Source: Pseudomonas graminis | Lineage (GTDB): Bacteria > Pseudomonadota > Gammaproteobacteria > Pseudomonadales > Pseudomonadaceae | Reading direction: 5' to 3' | Assembly: GCF_900111735.1 (NCBI RefSeq) | Contig: NZ_FOHW01000018.1 | Coordinates: 1-64,000 of the forward strand | DNA: 64,000 bases | Shown: piece by piece, positions 55,318 through 64,000 of the stretch | Layout: each line of letters opens with the position of its first letter | Numbering within the stretch: position 1 is the first letter of the stretch | Made by a program: the position numbers and the translations under genes | Notes under the pieces: generated by a model | Databases searched by the model: none | What the model was told of the DNA's origin: nothing | The model's input: only the letters and a program-made list of their open reading frames with translations

Positions 55318-56647
55318 ACCAGGCGCCGCTGCGGTTGAGCTTCAACGCCAGATACCCCAGCGTCAGCGCTCGCACCGCCATGAACAGCAAAAACACCAGC
55401 CACAACCCGTGGTTGCCGAACCCGCTTGCCAGCCAGGCAAACGGTGCGGTGACCAGGGCCGTGACGACCATTGCGTTGCGCATCTCGCGGGCACGGGTGG
55501 CGCCGATGAACAGGCCATCGAGCAAATAACTCCAGACCGCGACAAAGGGCAGCACGGCGAGATAGGGCAGATAAACGAAAGCGATCTCGCGCACTGCGGT
55601 GATGTCGGTCTGCAGCTCGATGAACAGGTGCCCGCCCAGCAGAAACAGCACCACGAACGCGACGCTGCAAATCAGCGACCAGCCCCCGGAGACATTCAGC
55701 GAGCGCCGCAAGGCGTCGCGGTCCCGTGCGCCGATGGCGTGTCCGCAGAGCGCTTCGACAGCGTGAGCCAGGCCGTCCAGCGCGTGGGCCATCAGCAACA
55801 GCCCATTAAGCAGCAGCGCATTGGCGGCGACGGTGGCATCGCCCAGTCGAGCGCCTTGCACGGTGATCAAAAAGAACACCGATTGCAGGATCAGGCTGCG
55901 AATGAAGATATCGCGATTGACCGTGAGCAGCGGCCGCCAGCTCTGCCAGCGCTTTAGCGCGGACACGGCCAGCTGTCCCGGATAGGCGCGCAGGCCTTTG
56001 TGGGTGAGGGCGAGCCCGATGAGGGCGCCGGTCCATTCGGCGATGACCGACGCACGCGCGCTGCCGACCACGCCCCAGTCCAGGCCCATAACGAACCACA
56101 GATTCAGCGCGATGTTGACCAGGTTGGTGGTCAGCAGAATCGCCAGCGGCGCGCGAGCGTTTTGCAGCCCGAGGAACCAGCCCACCAGCGCGTAGCTCGC
56201 CAGCGCTGCCGGTAAGCCGAACAAGCGGGTATGGAAGAAGTCGCGGGTCAGGTCGTTGAGGTCGTCCGAGGGCTGCATCATTTCCAGCGCCAGGTGCTGG
56301 AACGGCAGGCCGATCAGTCCCAGCAGCACCGAAAACCCCATCGCCAGCAGCAGGCCCTGCAACAGCACCTGGCGCAGCGCAGCGCCGTCATTGCGCCCGG
56401 CGGCCTGGGCGGCAAAACCGGTCGTGCCCATGCGCAGAAAACCCATCGCCCAGGCAAGAAAGCTGTACAGCGTGCCGCCGACCGCCACAGCGCCGAGCTG
56501 GTGAGCGTGGGGCAGGTGACCGATGACCGTGCTGTCCACCAGTGAAACCAGCGGCACGGAGATATTCGACAGGATCATCGGTGCGGCCAGCGCCCACACC
56601 TGCCGATGGGTCGCGCGCTGGCGCCAGTCGTTGAAGAAGTTGGACAT
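55307..56647 (-). CDS. MATE-family efflux transporter (DinF-like)
   Basis: A 446-residue exporter with about 12 membrane helices in two halves. Marks are ALAAPMILSNISVPLVSLVDS at the N-terminus and AVGGTLYSFLAWAMGFLRMGTTG in the first half, typical of the DinF branch. MATE proteins expel cationic or other compounds using Na+ or H+. DinF-like members are linked to oxidative and bile stress in some species; the substrate here is unknown. Its 3' end overlaps the hydrolase gene by 11 bases. Confidence 0.9.
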   Translation of the reverse strand: MSNFFNDWRQRATHRQVWALAAPMILSNISVPLVSLVDSTVIGHLPHAHQLGAVAVGGTLYSFLAWAMGFLRMGTTGFAAQAAGRNDGAALRQVLLQGLLLAMGFSVLLGLIGLPFQHLALEMMQPSDDLNDLTRDFFHTRLFGLPAALASYALVGWFLGLQNARAPLAILLTTNLVNIALNLWFVMGLDWGVVGSARASVIAEWTGALIGLALTHKGLRAYPGQLAVSALKRWQSWRPLLTVNRDIFIRSLILQSVFFLITVQGARLGDATVAANALLLNGLLLMAHALDGLAHAVEALCGHAIGARDRDALRRSLNVSGGWSLICSVAFVVLFLLGGHLFIELQTDITAVREIAFVYLPYLAVLPFVAVWSYLLDGLFIGATRAREMRNAMVVTALVTAPFAWLASGFGNHGLWLVFLLFMAVRALTLGYLALKLNRSGAWFNG

Positions 56648-56800
56648 GAAGGCTCCCGGGCAAGCGCGCGAGTGTAGCGATGACGACGCCTGAATGCAGG
56701 ACTTCTGTATGTCGTTGTCCTGTTACTGCGCGATCTCTGGACGAAGAATCGCCTATAGATTTCGCGCCCAACCGGGATCCATCGCCCACCGCAAAACCAC

Positions 56801-56909
56801 TGTAGGAGCGCGCTTGCCCGCGAAAGCGTCAGTACATCCGCTGCATCTCTATCGGTAGTGAAAATGCCTTCGCGAGCAAGGTGGAGCGCCACCCCGGTCA
56901 CTCCTACAG
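56801..56909. repeat. Degenerate REP doublet upstream of the macroglobulin gene
   Basis: TGTAGGAGCGCGCTTGCCCG at the left faces a partly decayed inverse arm ending CACTCCTACAG at the right. The right arm has an insertion-like interruption, so it is an older or damaged copy. It lies in the 427-base divergent gap between the MATE exporter and the macroglobulin gene. Confidence 0.72.
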
Positions 56910-57008
56910 TTGATCGTGGCAGACAGACAAAGCGCGTTTGCTGCAGCCACCGTTGCGTTTCCCCTTGAGAACAAACGCACAAACCCGCGGTCCATCTGCG
57001 CGCCGCGC

Positions 57009-57036
57009 TTTACGATTGCCAAAGCGGTGCTATAAC
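57009..57036 (+). promoter_or_regulatory. Probable sigma-70 promoter of the macroglobulin gene
   Basis: TTTACG (57009-57014) and TATAAC (57031-57036) are 16 bases apart, with the -10 ending 38 bases before the start codon. The -10 is 5 of 6, the -35 4 of 6. Confidence 0.5.
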
Positions 57037-57074
57037 TTCTGCTCCCTCATCGCTGCCGTCCAAATGAGTGCCTC

Positions 57075-60000
57075 ATGCTAAACAAAGGATTGTTCCTGGC
57101 CTGCGCGCTGGTACTGCTCAGTGCCTGCGATTCCTCTTCGTCCGACAAGCCCGCGCCTGTCCCCGCTCCACCTGCTGCGGCAGTTGTGCAACCGGGCCCC
57201 GCCGATGCCAAGCCCAAGCCTGCGGTGGATATTCCCGCGCTGAGCAAGCGGTACGCCGGGCGCGAGTTGACGGTGGTGGACGTCTCCGAAGTTCAGCTCG
57301 ATGGCGCCAGCACGCTGTCGTTGAGCTTCTCGGTGCCCTTGAACCCTGATCAGAAGTTCGCTGAAAAAGTGCACCTGGTCGACAGCAAGGACGGCAAGGT
57401 CGATGGCGCCTGGGAGCTGTCGGACAACCTCATGGAGCTGCGCCTTCGTCACCTCGAACCCAAGCGCAAGCTGGTGCTGACCATTGACCCGGGTTTGGCG
57501 GCGGTGAACAACAACACCCTGGCGGCAGAGTATTCCGCGCGGCTGGAAACGGCTGATCTGCAAGCGACGGTGGGCTTCGCCAGTCGCGGCAGTCTGCTGC
57601 CAACCCGGCTCGCTGAGGGGCTGCCGGTCATTGCCCTCAACGTCGATAAAGTTGACGTCGAATTCTTTCGCATCAAGCCTGAGTCGCTGCCTGCGTTTCT
57701 GGGCTCGTGGGAAGGCTCCTCAAGCCTTGAGAGTTACCAGTCCAAAGAACTGCTGCCCCTGGCTGATCTGGTCTACAGCGGCCGTTTCGACCTGAACCCT
57801 GCGCGCAACACCCGCGAGACCGTGCTGCTGCCGATCTCCGGCCTCAAACCGCTGCAACAGCCGGGCGTTTATCTCGCCGTGATGCGCGCTTCGGGGACCT
57901 ACAACTACACGCAACCGGCCACGCTGTTCACCCTCAGCGACATTGGTCTGTCGGCGCACCGTTACGCCAATCGCCTGGACGTGTTCACCCAGGCACTGGA
58001 AGGCGGCAAAGCCCTGAGTGGCGTTGACGTCGAGCTGTATGACGAGAAAGGCCGTGTGATCGGCCAGGGCAAGACCGACAACGCCGGCCACGCCGAGCTG
58101 CCGTTGCCGGCCAAGGCTCAGGTGCTGCTGGCCCATCAAGGCGAGCAGACCAGCATGCTGCGCCTGAACAGCGCCGCTTTGGATCTGGCGGAATTCGACA
58201 TCACTGGCCCCAAGGCCCATCCGCTGCAATTCTTTATCTTTGGCCCGCGCGACCTCTATCGTCCGGGAGAAGTGGTGCTGCTCAATGGCTTGCTGCGTGA
58301 CAGCGACGGCAAGAGCGTGAAACCTCAGCCGATCACCGTGGAAGTGCGTCGTCCGGATGAGCAGGTCAGTCGCAAGTTCGTGTGGGACGCTGACGCCACC
58401 GGGCTCTATCAATATCAGTTGCAGCTGTCGGAAGAAGCGCCGACAGGTCGCTGGCAACTGGTGTTTGATCTGGGAGACGGCAAGCCGCAGCTGTATGAAT
58501 TTCAGGTCGAGGACTTCCTGCCGGAGCGGATGGCGCTGGAGCTCAAGGGCAGCGACACCCCGCTGGCCCCTGATGCGGCGTTCGATGTGGCGATCACCGG
58601 TCGATACCTCTACGGTGCGCCGGCGTCGGGCAATCGCCTGAACGGTCAGCTGTATGTGCGTCCTCTGCGTGAAGCGGTTCCCGGTCTGCCCGGTTATCAG
58701 TTTGGTTCGGTGACCGAGGAAGACCTCAAGCAGGACCTGGAGATCGAAGACAGCACGCTGGATGCTGACGGCAAGCTTGACTTGAGTATCGACAGCCAGT
58801 GGGCCAAGGCCCGTTCGCCGCTGGAGCTGGTGTTGCAGGCCAGTTTGCAGGAGTCGGGTGGACGTCCGATCACACGGCGACTGACCCAGCCGGTCTGGCC
58901 AGCTGACGCAATGCCAGGCCTGCGTGGTTTGTTCGATGGCGAAGCCACCGACGGCGACGGCCCGGTTGAGTTCGAAGTGCTGATGGCCGACGCCCAGGGC
59001 CACAAACTGGCCGCCGACAACCTCAAGGTGCGGCTGGTCCGCGAGCGCCGCGATTACTACTGGAACTACTCCGACAGCGATGGCTGGAGCTATCACTTCA
59101 ACGAGAAGTTTCTCAACCTGTCCGAAGAAACCCTCAGCGTGAAGAAAGACTCGACTGCGAAAATCAGCTTCCCGGTCGAGTGGGGCCCGTATCGCGTCGA
59201 AGTCGAGGATCCAGCCACCGGCCTGATCAGCAGCGTGCGTTTCTGGGCCGGTTACCGCTGGCAGGACAACGCCGAAGGCGGCGCCGTGCGTCCCGATCAG
59301 GTCAAGCTGGCGCTGGACAAACCGGCCTATGCCGATGGCGACACCGCAAAAGTGACGGTCACGCCACCGTCGGCGGGTAAGGGCTATCTGTTGGTGGAGT
59401 CCAGCGAAGGGCCGCTGTGGTGGCAAGAGATCGATGTGCCCGCTGAAGGCAAAACCTACGACATCCCGATGGACAAGAAATGGGCGCGTCATGACCTCTA
59501 TGTCAGCGCGCTGGTGATTCGTCCGGGTGAGCGCAAAGCCAACGTCACGCCGAAACGCGCCGTGGGCGTGCTGCACCTGCCGCTGGATCGTTCGCAGCGC
59601 AAGTTGGCGCTGACCTTCACGGCACCCGAGAAGATGCGGCCCAAGCAGCCGCTCAAACTGAAGGTCAATGCGAAGAACGCCGACGGCACGATACCGAAGA
59701 GCGTGCATGTGCTGGTCGCCGCAGTGGACGTGGGCATTCTCAATATCACCGAATACGCCACGCCCGATCCGTTCGCGGCGATGTTCGGGCGCAAGGAATA
59801 CGGCGCCGATCAACTGGACATCTACGGGCAGTTGATCGAGGCCGGCCGTAATCGTCTCGCCAGTCTGGCCTTCGGGGGCGATGCGGCACTGGCCAAGGGT
59901 GGCAAGCGCCCGGAAACCAGTGTCACCATCGTCGCCCTGCAAAGCGCGCCCGTGACCCTGAACGAGCAGGGCGACGCGGAAGTCAGCGTCGACATCCCGG

Positions 60001-62000
60001 ATTTCAACGGTGAGCTGCGCATCATGGCCCAAGCCTGGACCGACGAGCGCTACGGCATGGCCGAAGCCAAAACCGTTGTCGCGGCGCCGCTGATTGCCGA
60101 GCTGTCGGCACCCCGATTCCTGGCGGGTGGCGACCAGACCAAGGTGGCGCTGGACCTGTCGAACCTTTCCGGTAAAGCGCAGAAGCTCAATGTGCAAGTG
60201 GTTGCTGAAGGGCAGTTGAGTCTTGCAGACGGCGACGGCGCGAAAGCCGTCAGCCTGAATCAGGGGCAACGCACCACGCTGCAGATTCCGGTCAAGGCGC
60301 TGGGCGGCTTCGGTCAGGGCGTGATTCGGGTCACGGTCAACGGCCTGGATCTGCCGGGCGAAAACCTGCCGGCCTTCAGTCGCGAGTGGACCATCGGCGT
60401 GCGCCCTGCGTACCCGGCGATGCTCAAGCAATATCGCGCGGTGTTGAAGGATCAGGCGTGGAGCCTGCCGGAGGGCGCCCTTGAGGCCTTCGAGCCGGCT
60501 GGGCGCGAGGCGCTGCTGTCGGTGTCGAGCCGTCCGCCGCTGAACCTCGGCGAACAGATTCGCGCGCTCAAAGCCTATCCCTACGGTTGCCTGGAGCAGA
60601 CCACCAGCGGCTTGTACCCGTCGCTGTACGCCGACGCCGCCACGCTCAAGCGTCTGGGCCTCCAAGGTGAATCCGATGCCGACCGCAAGCGCAAGATCGA
60701 GCTGGGCATCGAGCGACTGATCGGTATGCAGCGCTACAACGGCAGCTTCGGCCTGTGGGCGGCGGACGGCGAAGAGGAATACTGGCTGACCGCGTACGTC
60801 ACCGACTTCCTGCTGCGCGCTCGCGATCAAGGGTTTGCCGTGCCACCGGACGCGCTGAAGAAAGCCAATGAGCGGCTATTGCGTTACTTGCAGGAGCGCA
60901 ATCAGATCGAGGTCAATTACAGCGAAAACGCCGACCACACCCGCTTTGCCGTACAGGCCTACGCCGGTCTGGTGTTGTCGCGCAGTCAGCAGGCGCCGCT
61001 GGGTGCACTGCGCAGCTTGTTTGACCGCCGCAGTGATGCGCGCTCGGGCCTGCCGCTGGTGCAGTTGTCCATCGCGCTGGAAAAAATGGGCGACAAACCC
61101 CGCGCGGATCAAGCGTTGCTTGCAGGACTAGCGGCCGGTCGCAAGGCCAACGACTGGCTCGCCGATTACGGCAGCCCGTTGCGTGATCAGGCGTTGATTC
61201 TGTCGTTGCTGGAAGAAAACAAACTCGCACCGGAGAAGGTCGAGGAGCGGCTGTTTGCGCTGGCTGATCAGGTCGCGGCGAACCGCTATCTGTCGACCCA
61301 GGAGCGCAATTCGCTGTTCCTTGCCGGTCGCGATCTGCTCGGCAAGCCCGAGGCCAAATGGGCGGCGACGCTGACCAGCGGTAGCAACAATCGCGAGCTG
61401 AGCAACGACCAGCCAGGCGTCAAACTCGACAGCTCAGTGCTGGCCGCGCCGTTGACGGTGCAGAACACCGGCGGCGACACGCTGTATCAGCAGATGACGA
61501 TTTCCGGTTATCCCTCCCAGCCGCCTGCGGCCGGGGGCGAGAACCTGTCCATCAGTCGCGACTACCTGGGCATGGACGGCGCGGCGCTGAACCTCAATGG
61601 GCTGAAGAGCGGCGAACTGGTGTTGGTGCATCTTGAGATCAAGGCCAAGGAACGCGTGCCGGATGCGTTGGTGGTGGACCTGCTGCCGGCCGGTCTGGAG
61701 ATCGAAAACCAGAATCTGGCGCAGAGTTCGGCCAGTCTCGAAGACGCCAGCGAGTCGGTGAAGCAATGGCGCGAATCGATGGAAAACGCCGGCGTGAAGC
61801 ATCAGGAATTCCGCGGCGATCGCTATGTGGCTGCGGTGGACCTTGAGGGCTTCAACACGGTGCACCTGCTGTATCTGGCGCGGGCTGTGACGCCGGGCGT
61901 GTACCGCGTGCCGCCGCCGCAAGTTGAGTCGATGTATCGACCGAACTGGCAGGCATTGGGCGAAGCGCCGGCGCAATTGGTGGTGAAAGGCAAGAAGTAG
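57075..62000 (+). CDS. Bacterial alpha-2-macroglobulin (YfhM-type) lipoprotein
   Basis: A 1641-residue periplasmic protease-trap protein. The signal peptide ends in a lipobox LSAC (Cys18) followed by Asp, the +2 residue that keeps E. coli lipoproteins in the inner membrane. Macroglobulin-like domains make up the first half. The thioester motif CLEQ is intact (Cys1172-Gln1175, YPYGCLEQTTSG), so it can bind attacking proteases covalently. The alpha-alpha barrel and receptor-like C-terminal domain follow. In E. coli yfhM sits directly before pbpC; here pbpC also follows, after a short inverted gene. The pair is thought to protect and repair the envelope. Confidence 0.95.
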   Translation: MLNKGLFLACALVLLSACDSSSSDKPAPVPAPPAAAVVQPGPADAKPKPAVDIPALSKRYAGRELTVVDVSEVQLDGASTLSLSFSVPLNPDQKFAEKVHLVDSKDGKVDGAWELSDNLMELRLRHLEPKRKLVLTIDPGLAAVNNNTLAAEYSARLETADLQATVGFASRGSLLPTRLAEGLPVIALNVDKVDVEFFRIKPESLPAFLGSWEGSSSLESYQSKELLPLADLVYSGRFDLNPARNTRETVLLPISGLKPLQQPGVYLAVMRASGTYNYTQPATLFTLSDIGLSAHRYANRLDVFTQALEGGKALSGVDVELYDEKGRVIGQGKTDNAGHAELPLPAKAQVLLAHQGEQTSMLRLNSAALDLAEFDITGPKAHPLQFFIFGPRDLYRPGEVVLLNGLLRDSDGKSVKPQPITVEVRRPDEQVSRKFVWDADATGLYQYQLQLSEEAPTGRWQLVFDLGDGKPQLYEFQVEDFLPERMALELKGSDTPLAPDAAFDVAITGRYLYGAPASGNRLNGQLYVRPLREAVPGLPGYQFGSVTEEDLKQDLEIEDSTLDADGKLDLSIDSQWAKARSPLELVLQASLQESGGRPITRRLTQPVWPADAMPGLRGLFDGEATDGDGPVEFEVLMADAQGHKLAADNLKVRLVRERRDYYWNYSDSDGWSYHFNEKFLNLSEETLSVKKDSTAKISFPVEWGPYRVEVEDPATGLISSVRFWAGYRWQDNAEGGAVRPDQVKLALDKPAYADGDTAKVTVTPPSAGKGYLLVESSEGPLWWQEIDVPAEGKTYDIPMDKKWARHDLYVSALVIRPGERKANVTPKRAVGVLHLPLDRSQRKLALTFTAPEKMRPKQPLKLKVNAKNADGTIPKSVHVLVAAVDVGILNITEYATPDPFAAMFGRKEYGADQLDIYGQLIEAGRNRLASLAFGGDAALAKGGKRPETSVTIVALQSAPVTLNEQGDAEVSVDIPDFNGELRIMAQAWTDERYGMAEAKTVVAAPLIAELSAPRFLAGGDQTKVALDLSNLSGKAQKLNVQVVAEGQLSLADGDGAKAVSLNQGQRTTLQIPVKALGGFGQGVIRVTVNGLDLPGENLPAFSREWTIGVRPAYPAMLKQYRAVLKDQAWSLPEGALEAFEPAGREALLSVSSRPPLNLGEQIRALKAYPYGCLEQTTSGLYPSLYADAATLKRLGLQGESDADRKRKIELGIERLIGMQRYNGSFGLWAADGEEEYWLTAYVTDFLLRARDQGFAVPPDALKKANERLLRYLQERNQIEVNYSENADHTRFAVQAYAGLVLSRSQQAPLGALRSLFDRRSDARSGLPLVQLSIALEKMGDKPRADQALLAGLAAGRKANDWLADYGSPLRDQALILSLLEENKLAPEKVEERLFALADQVAANRYLSTQERNSLFLAGRDLLGKPEAKWAATLTSGSNNRELSNDQPGVKLDSSVLAAPLTVQNTGGDTLYQQMTISGYPSQPPAAGGENLSISRDYLGMDGAALNLNGLKSGELVLVHLEIKAKERVPDALVVDLLPAGLEIENQNLAQSSASLEDASESVKQWRESMENAGVKHQEFRGDRYVAAVDLEGFNTVHLLYLARAVTPGVYRVPPPQVESMYRPNWQALGEAPAQLVVKGKK

Positions 62001-62021
62001 GGATTACGCTGATGATCGCTC

Positions 62022-62064
62022 CCACGCTCTGCGTGGTAGCAGCCTTTACTGACGCTTTGCGTCA
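62022..62064. repeat. Remnant of a Pseudomonas CCACGC...GCGTGG palindromic element
   Basis: Two small palindromes occur side by side: CCACGC-TCT-GCGTGG (62022-62036) and TGACGC-TTT-GCGTCA (62050-62064). They resemble pieces of a repeat family I recall as scattered in Pseudomonas intergenic regions. A short motif GACGCTAGGGGAC then occurs twice in tandem (about 62068-62093). Confidence 0.55.
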
Positions 62065-62087
62065 GGTGACGCTAGGGGACGACGCTA

Positions 62088-62134
62088 GGGGACTGATTTA
62101 TTTACAACGCTCCACCGTAAATTAATCTGTCCCC
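62088..62134. repeat. Palindromic GGGGAC...GTCCCC element
   Basis: GGGGACTGATTTATTTAC (62088-62105) and GTAAATTAATCTGTCCCC (62117-62134) are inverse copies with two mismatches around an 11-base spacer. The GGGGACAGATTTATTT-type core resembles a repeat widespread in proteobacteria and often found near Y1/REP-type (RAYT) transposase genes. No such transposase lies in this window. It sits in the gap between the macroglobulin and the small membrane gene. Confidence 0.65.
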
Positions 62135-62147
62135 GGTTCCTGACGTA

Positions 62148-62441
62148 TCAATGAATAATCCAGCTCAACAGCCATAGCCCCAGAAACAGCCAGATGATCC
62201 CCATGATGATCGAGGCGCGCATGAAGGCGCGGATCGCTGAATACAGCAGCATCAACCCGACAATCAGGGCCACGATGCTGACGATTGAAGTGTCCATGCC
62301 CAGCGTGCGCGACAGGCCGTCAACGAAATTGCCGCCCGCGTGAGTGAACATGTTGAACAACCAGCTTAAGCCGTCGACGACGAAGCGGATCACGGCGCCA
62401 ATCACTTGGCCGAGCCATTCGAAAACGCTTTCTACCTGCAT
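62148..62441 (-). CDS. Small membrane protein of unknown function
   Basis: A 97-residue protein with an amphipathic/hydrophobic first half (WLGQVIGAVIRFVVDGLSWLF) and two clear membrane helices in the second half (IVALIVGLMLLYSAIRAF and IIMGIIWLFLGLWLLSWI). I do not recognise a named family. The start at 62441 is supported by AGGAAG 5 bases upstream; a longer frame to 62480 lacks this. It lies opposite to, and divergent from, pbpC, with a 95-base spacer that should hold both promoters. Confidence 0.7.
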   Translation of the reverse strand: MQVESVFEWLGQVIGAVIRFVVDGLSWLFNMFTHAGGNFVDGLSRTLGMDTSIVSIVALIVGLMLLYSAIRAFMRASIIMGIIWLFLGLWLLSWIIH

Positions 62442-62536
62442 ATCTGCTTCCTGATGAGGGACGTGGACCAAAAACGGCACTGCTCGCTTTGGCTGTCGAT
62501 TGTCCGGGCGAGTTCCCTGTCGGGTAAAGGCTTTCT

Positions 62537-64000
62537 GTGAAGATCACTCGATTATCGCTGCGACAGATCCGCTCGGGGATATGGGAGCGGGCCTGTTTGC
62601 GAATGGGGCGACGCTGTGCTCGCGCTGTCGCCTGGCTCATCGGCAGCCTGCTAATCATGTGTCTGCTGCTCTGGCTCGCCGACCGGATCTGGCCACTGCC
62701 CTTGCCCAAGGACGATCTGGCGCGCGTGGTGCTCGCCGAAGACGGCACGCCGTTGTGGCGATTCGCCGATGCCAATGGCGTCTGGCGCTACCCGGTGACG
62801 GTCGATCAGGTGTCGCCTTATTACCTCGAAGCGCTGCTGACCTACGAGGACCGCTGGTTCTATCAACATCCCGGCGTGAACCCCATGGCGCTGGCGCGCG
62901 CGGCCTGGCAAAACCTCAGCGGTGGCCATGTGGTGTCCGGCGGCAGCACCCTGTCGATGCAGGTGGCCCGCTTGCTCGATCCACACTCGCGCACACTGGC
63001 TGGCAAGCTTCGACAGCTGTGGCGAACCGCGCAGCTGGAATGGCACCTGTCCAAACAGGACATTCTGGTGCTGTACCTCAATCGCGCGCCGTTTGGCGGC
63101 ACGTTGCAGGGCGTCGCCGCTGCAAGTTGGGCTTATCTCGGCAAGTCCCCGCAGCAACTGACCCATGCAGACGCGGCGCTGCTGGCCGTGCTGCCCCAGG
63201 CGCCGAGTCGTCTGCGTCCTGATCGCCACGCGCAACGCGCCCAGGCGGCGCGGGACAAAGTGTTGCGGCGTCTGGCCGAGTTCGGCACCTGGCCGCAGGG
63301 TGCCGTTGACGAAGCGCTGGAAGAACCGCTGCTGCTCGCGCCGCGTCAGGAACCGAGCCTGGCGCCCTTGCTCGCCCGGCGTCTGAACCGCCCCAACAGC
63401 CCGCCGTTGATCCACACCACCCTGGACGCCGGCCTGCAGCGTCGTCTCGAAGACCTGCTGCTGGGCTGGCGCGCGCGTCTGCCCGAGCGCACGTCGGCCG
63501 CGATTCTGGTGGTGGAAGCGCAGAACATGGCCGTGCGCGCCTACGTCGGCTCGGTGGACATCGGTGACGCTAAGCGTTTTGGTCATGTGGACATGGTCAG
63601 CGCGCTGCGTTCGCCCGGCTCGACGCTCAAACCCTTTCTCTACGGCAAGGCCATCGACGCCGGGCTGATCCATTCGGAGTCGTTGCTGCAGGACGTGCCC
63701 CGGCGCTATGGCGATTACCGGCCGGGTAATTTCTCGTCGGGTTTTAACGGTGCGGTGGCGGCCAGCTCGGCGCTGTCGATGTCGCTGAATCTGCCAGCGG
63801 TGCAACTGCTGGAAGTCTATGGCCCGAAACGCTTCGCAGCGGAGCTGCGCAACGGCGGCGTGCCGCTGACCTTGCCGCCCCTGGCTGAACCCAATCTGGC
63901 GTTGATCCTGGGCGGTGCAGGCAGTCGGCTGGAGGATCTGGTCGGTGGCTACAGCGCGTTTGCGCGGGGCGGGCGCAGTGCGGACATTCGCTTGCAGCCC
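62537..64000 (+). CDS. pbpC: Penicillin-binding protein 1C, partial (runs off the window)
   Basis: The first 488 residues of PBP1C. A cytoplasmic basic tail and one membrane helix (about 36-52) come first. The glycosyltransferase domain has EDRWFYQHPGVNP and GGSTLSMQVARL. The transpeptidase domain begins near residue 300, with the catalytic Ser362 in SPGSTLKP (SxxK) and the SLN motif after it. It polymerises and cross-links peptidoglycan. The start is GTG at 62537 with AAAGG 7 bases upstream. The frame is open to the right edge, so the C-terminal part is missing here. Pairing with the macroglobulin gene matches yfhM-pbpC. Confidence 0.95.
   Translation, partial: MKITRLSLRQIRSGIWERACLRMGRRCARAVAWLIGSLLIMCLLLWLADRIWPLPLPKDDLARVVLAEDGTPLWRFADANGVWRYPVTVDQVSPYYLEALLTYEDRWFYQHPGVNPMALARAAWQNLSGGHVVSGGSTLSMQVARLLDPHSRTLAGKLRQLWRTAQLEWHLSKQDILVLYLNRAPFGGTLQGVAAASWAYLGKSPQQLTHADAALLAVLPQAPSRLRPDRHAQRAQAARDKVLRRLAEFGTWPQGAVDEALEEPLLLAPRQEPSLAPLLARRLNRPNSPPLIHTTLDAGLQRRLEDLLLGWRARLPERTSAAILVVEAQNMAVRAYVGSVDIGDAKRFGHVDMVSALRSPGSTLKPFLYGKAIDAGLIHSESLLQDVPRRYGDYRPGNFSSGFNGAVAASSALSMSLNLPAVQLLEVYGPKRFAAELRNGGVPLTLPPLAEPNLALILGGAGSRLEDLVGGYSAFARGGRSADIRLQP

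Noticed and set aside
57720..60830. A 1036-residue open frame opposite the alpha-2-macroglobulin gene
   Set aside because: It is antisense to a gene with clear domains and an intact thioester motif. The protein is Arg/His/Gln-rich in the manner of antisense frames in high-GC DNA and has no recognisable domain.

Overview
The window is chromosomal DNA from a Pseudomonas, most likely of the fluorescens/syringae side of the genus. This rests on the high GC content, the pairs of REP sequences (core GTAGGAG...GCTTGCTCGCGA), and the gene order speA - yciH - NUDIX - DUF2333 - GGDEF regulator - dsbD - aroQ - accB - accC - prmA - DUF3426 - dusB - fis - purH - purD - retS. As I recall it, P. aeruginosa PAO1 has nearly the same order around PA4839-PA4868. 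I saw no tRNA, rRNA, CRISPR array, insertion sequence or prophage.

Layout. 0.07-2.9 kb: chaperones, an Hsp70-like YegD divergent from cbpA-cbpM. 3.1-4.3 kb: a soluble histidine kinase. 4.5-15.0 kb: one long minus-strand unit, urtABCDE (urea ABC importer), ureD, ureA, two acetyltransferases, ureB and ureC, with a good sigma-54 promoter ahead of urtA. It imports urea and hydrolyses it. The nickel-loading genes ureEFG are not in this window. 15.2-18.7 kb: a large DUF6543-type toxin-like protein whose C-terminus looks like an ADP-ribosyltransferase fold with an altered catalytic motif. 19.0-21.9 kb: a periplasmic copper-handling set (DUF2946, PCuAC, DUF2946, PepSY). 22.0 kb: an orphan HI1420-type antitoxin. 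22.4-30.1 kb: the corrin-ring genes cobK-cbiD-cobL divergent from cobG-cobH-cobI-cbiG/cobJ. 30.4-32.6 kb: three tandem, strongly diverged paralogues of unknown function.

32.6-49.6 kb is conserved minus-strand backbone: marC, the retS hybrid kinase, purD, purH, fis, dusB, a zinc-ribbon DUF3426 protein, prmA, the accC-accB-aroQ operon, dsbD and a diguanylate cyclase resembling GcbA. 50.0-54.3 kb reads rightward: DUF2333, NUDIX, yciH and speA. 54.4-56.6 kb holds a lipoprotein esterase and a MATE exporter that converge. 57.1-64.0 kb holds a bacterial alpha-2-macroglobulin and penicillin-binding protein 1C (cut by the window edge), with a small membrane protein on the opposite strand between them.

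The least explained parts are the three-paralogue cluster and the toxin with an altered ART-like C-terminus. Both lie in a roughly 17-kb block between backbone genes that, from memory, are near neighbours in P. aeruginosa. Two repeat systems fill many spacers: REP doublets, and a second AAGCGGCAAG-type family found inside the ure, urt and pur transcription units.
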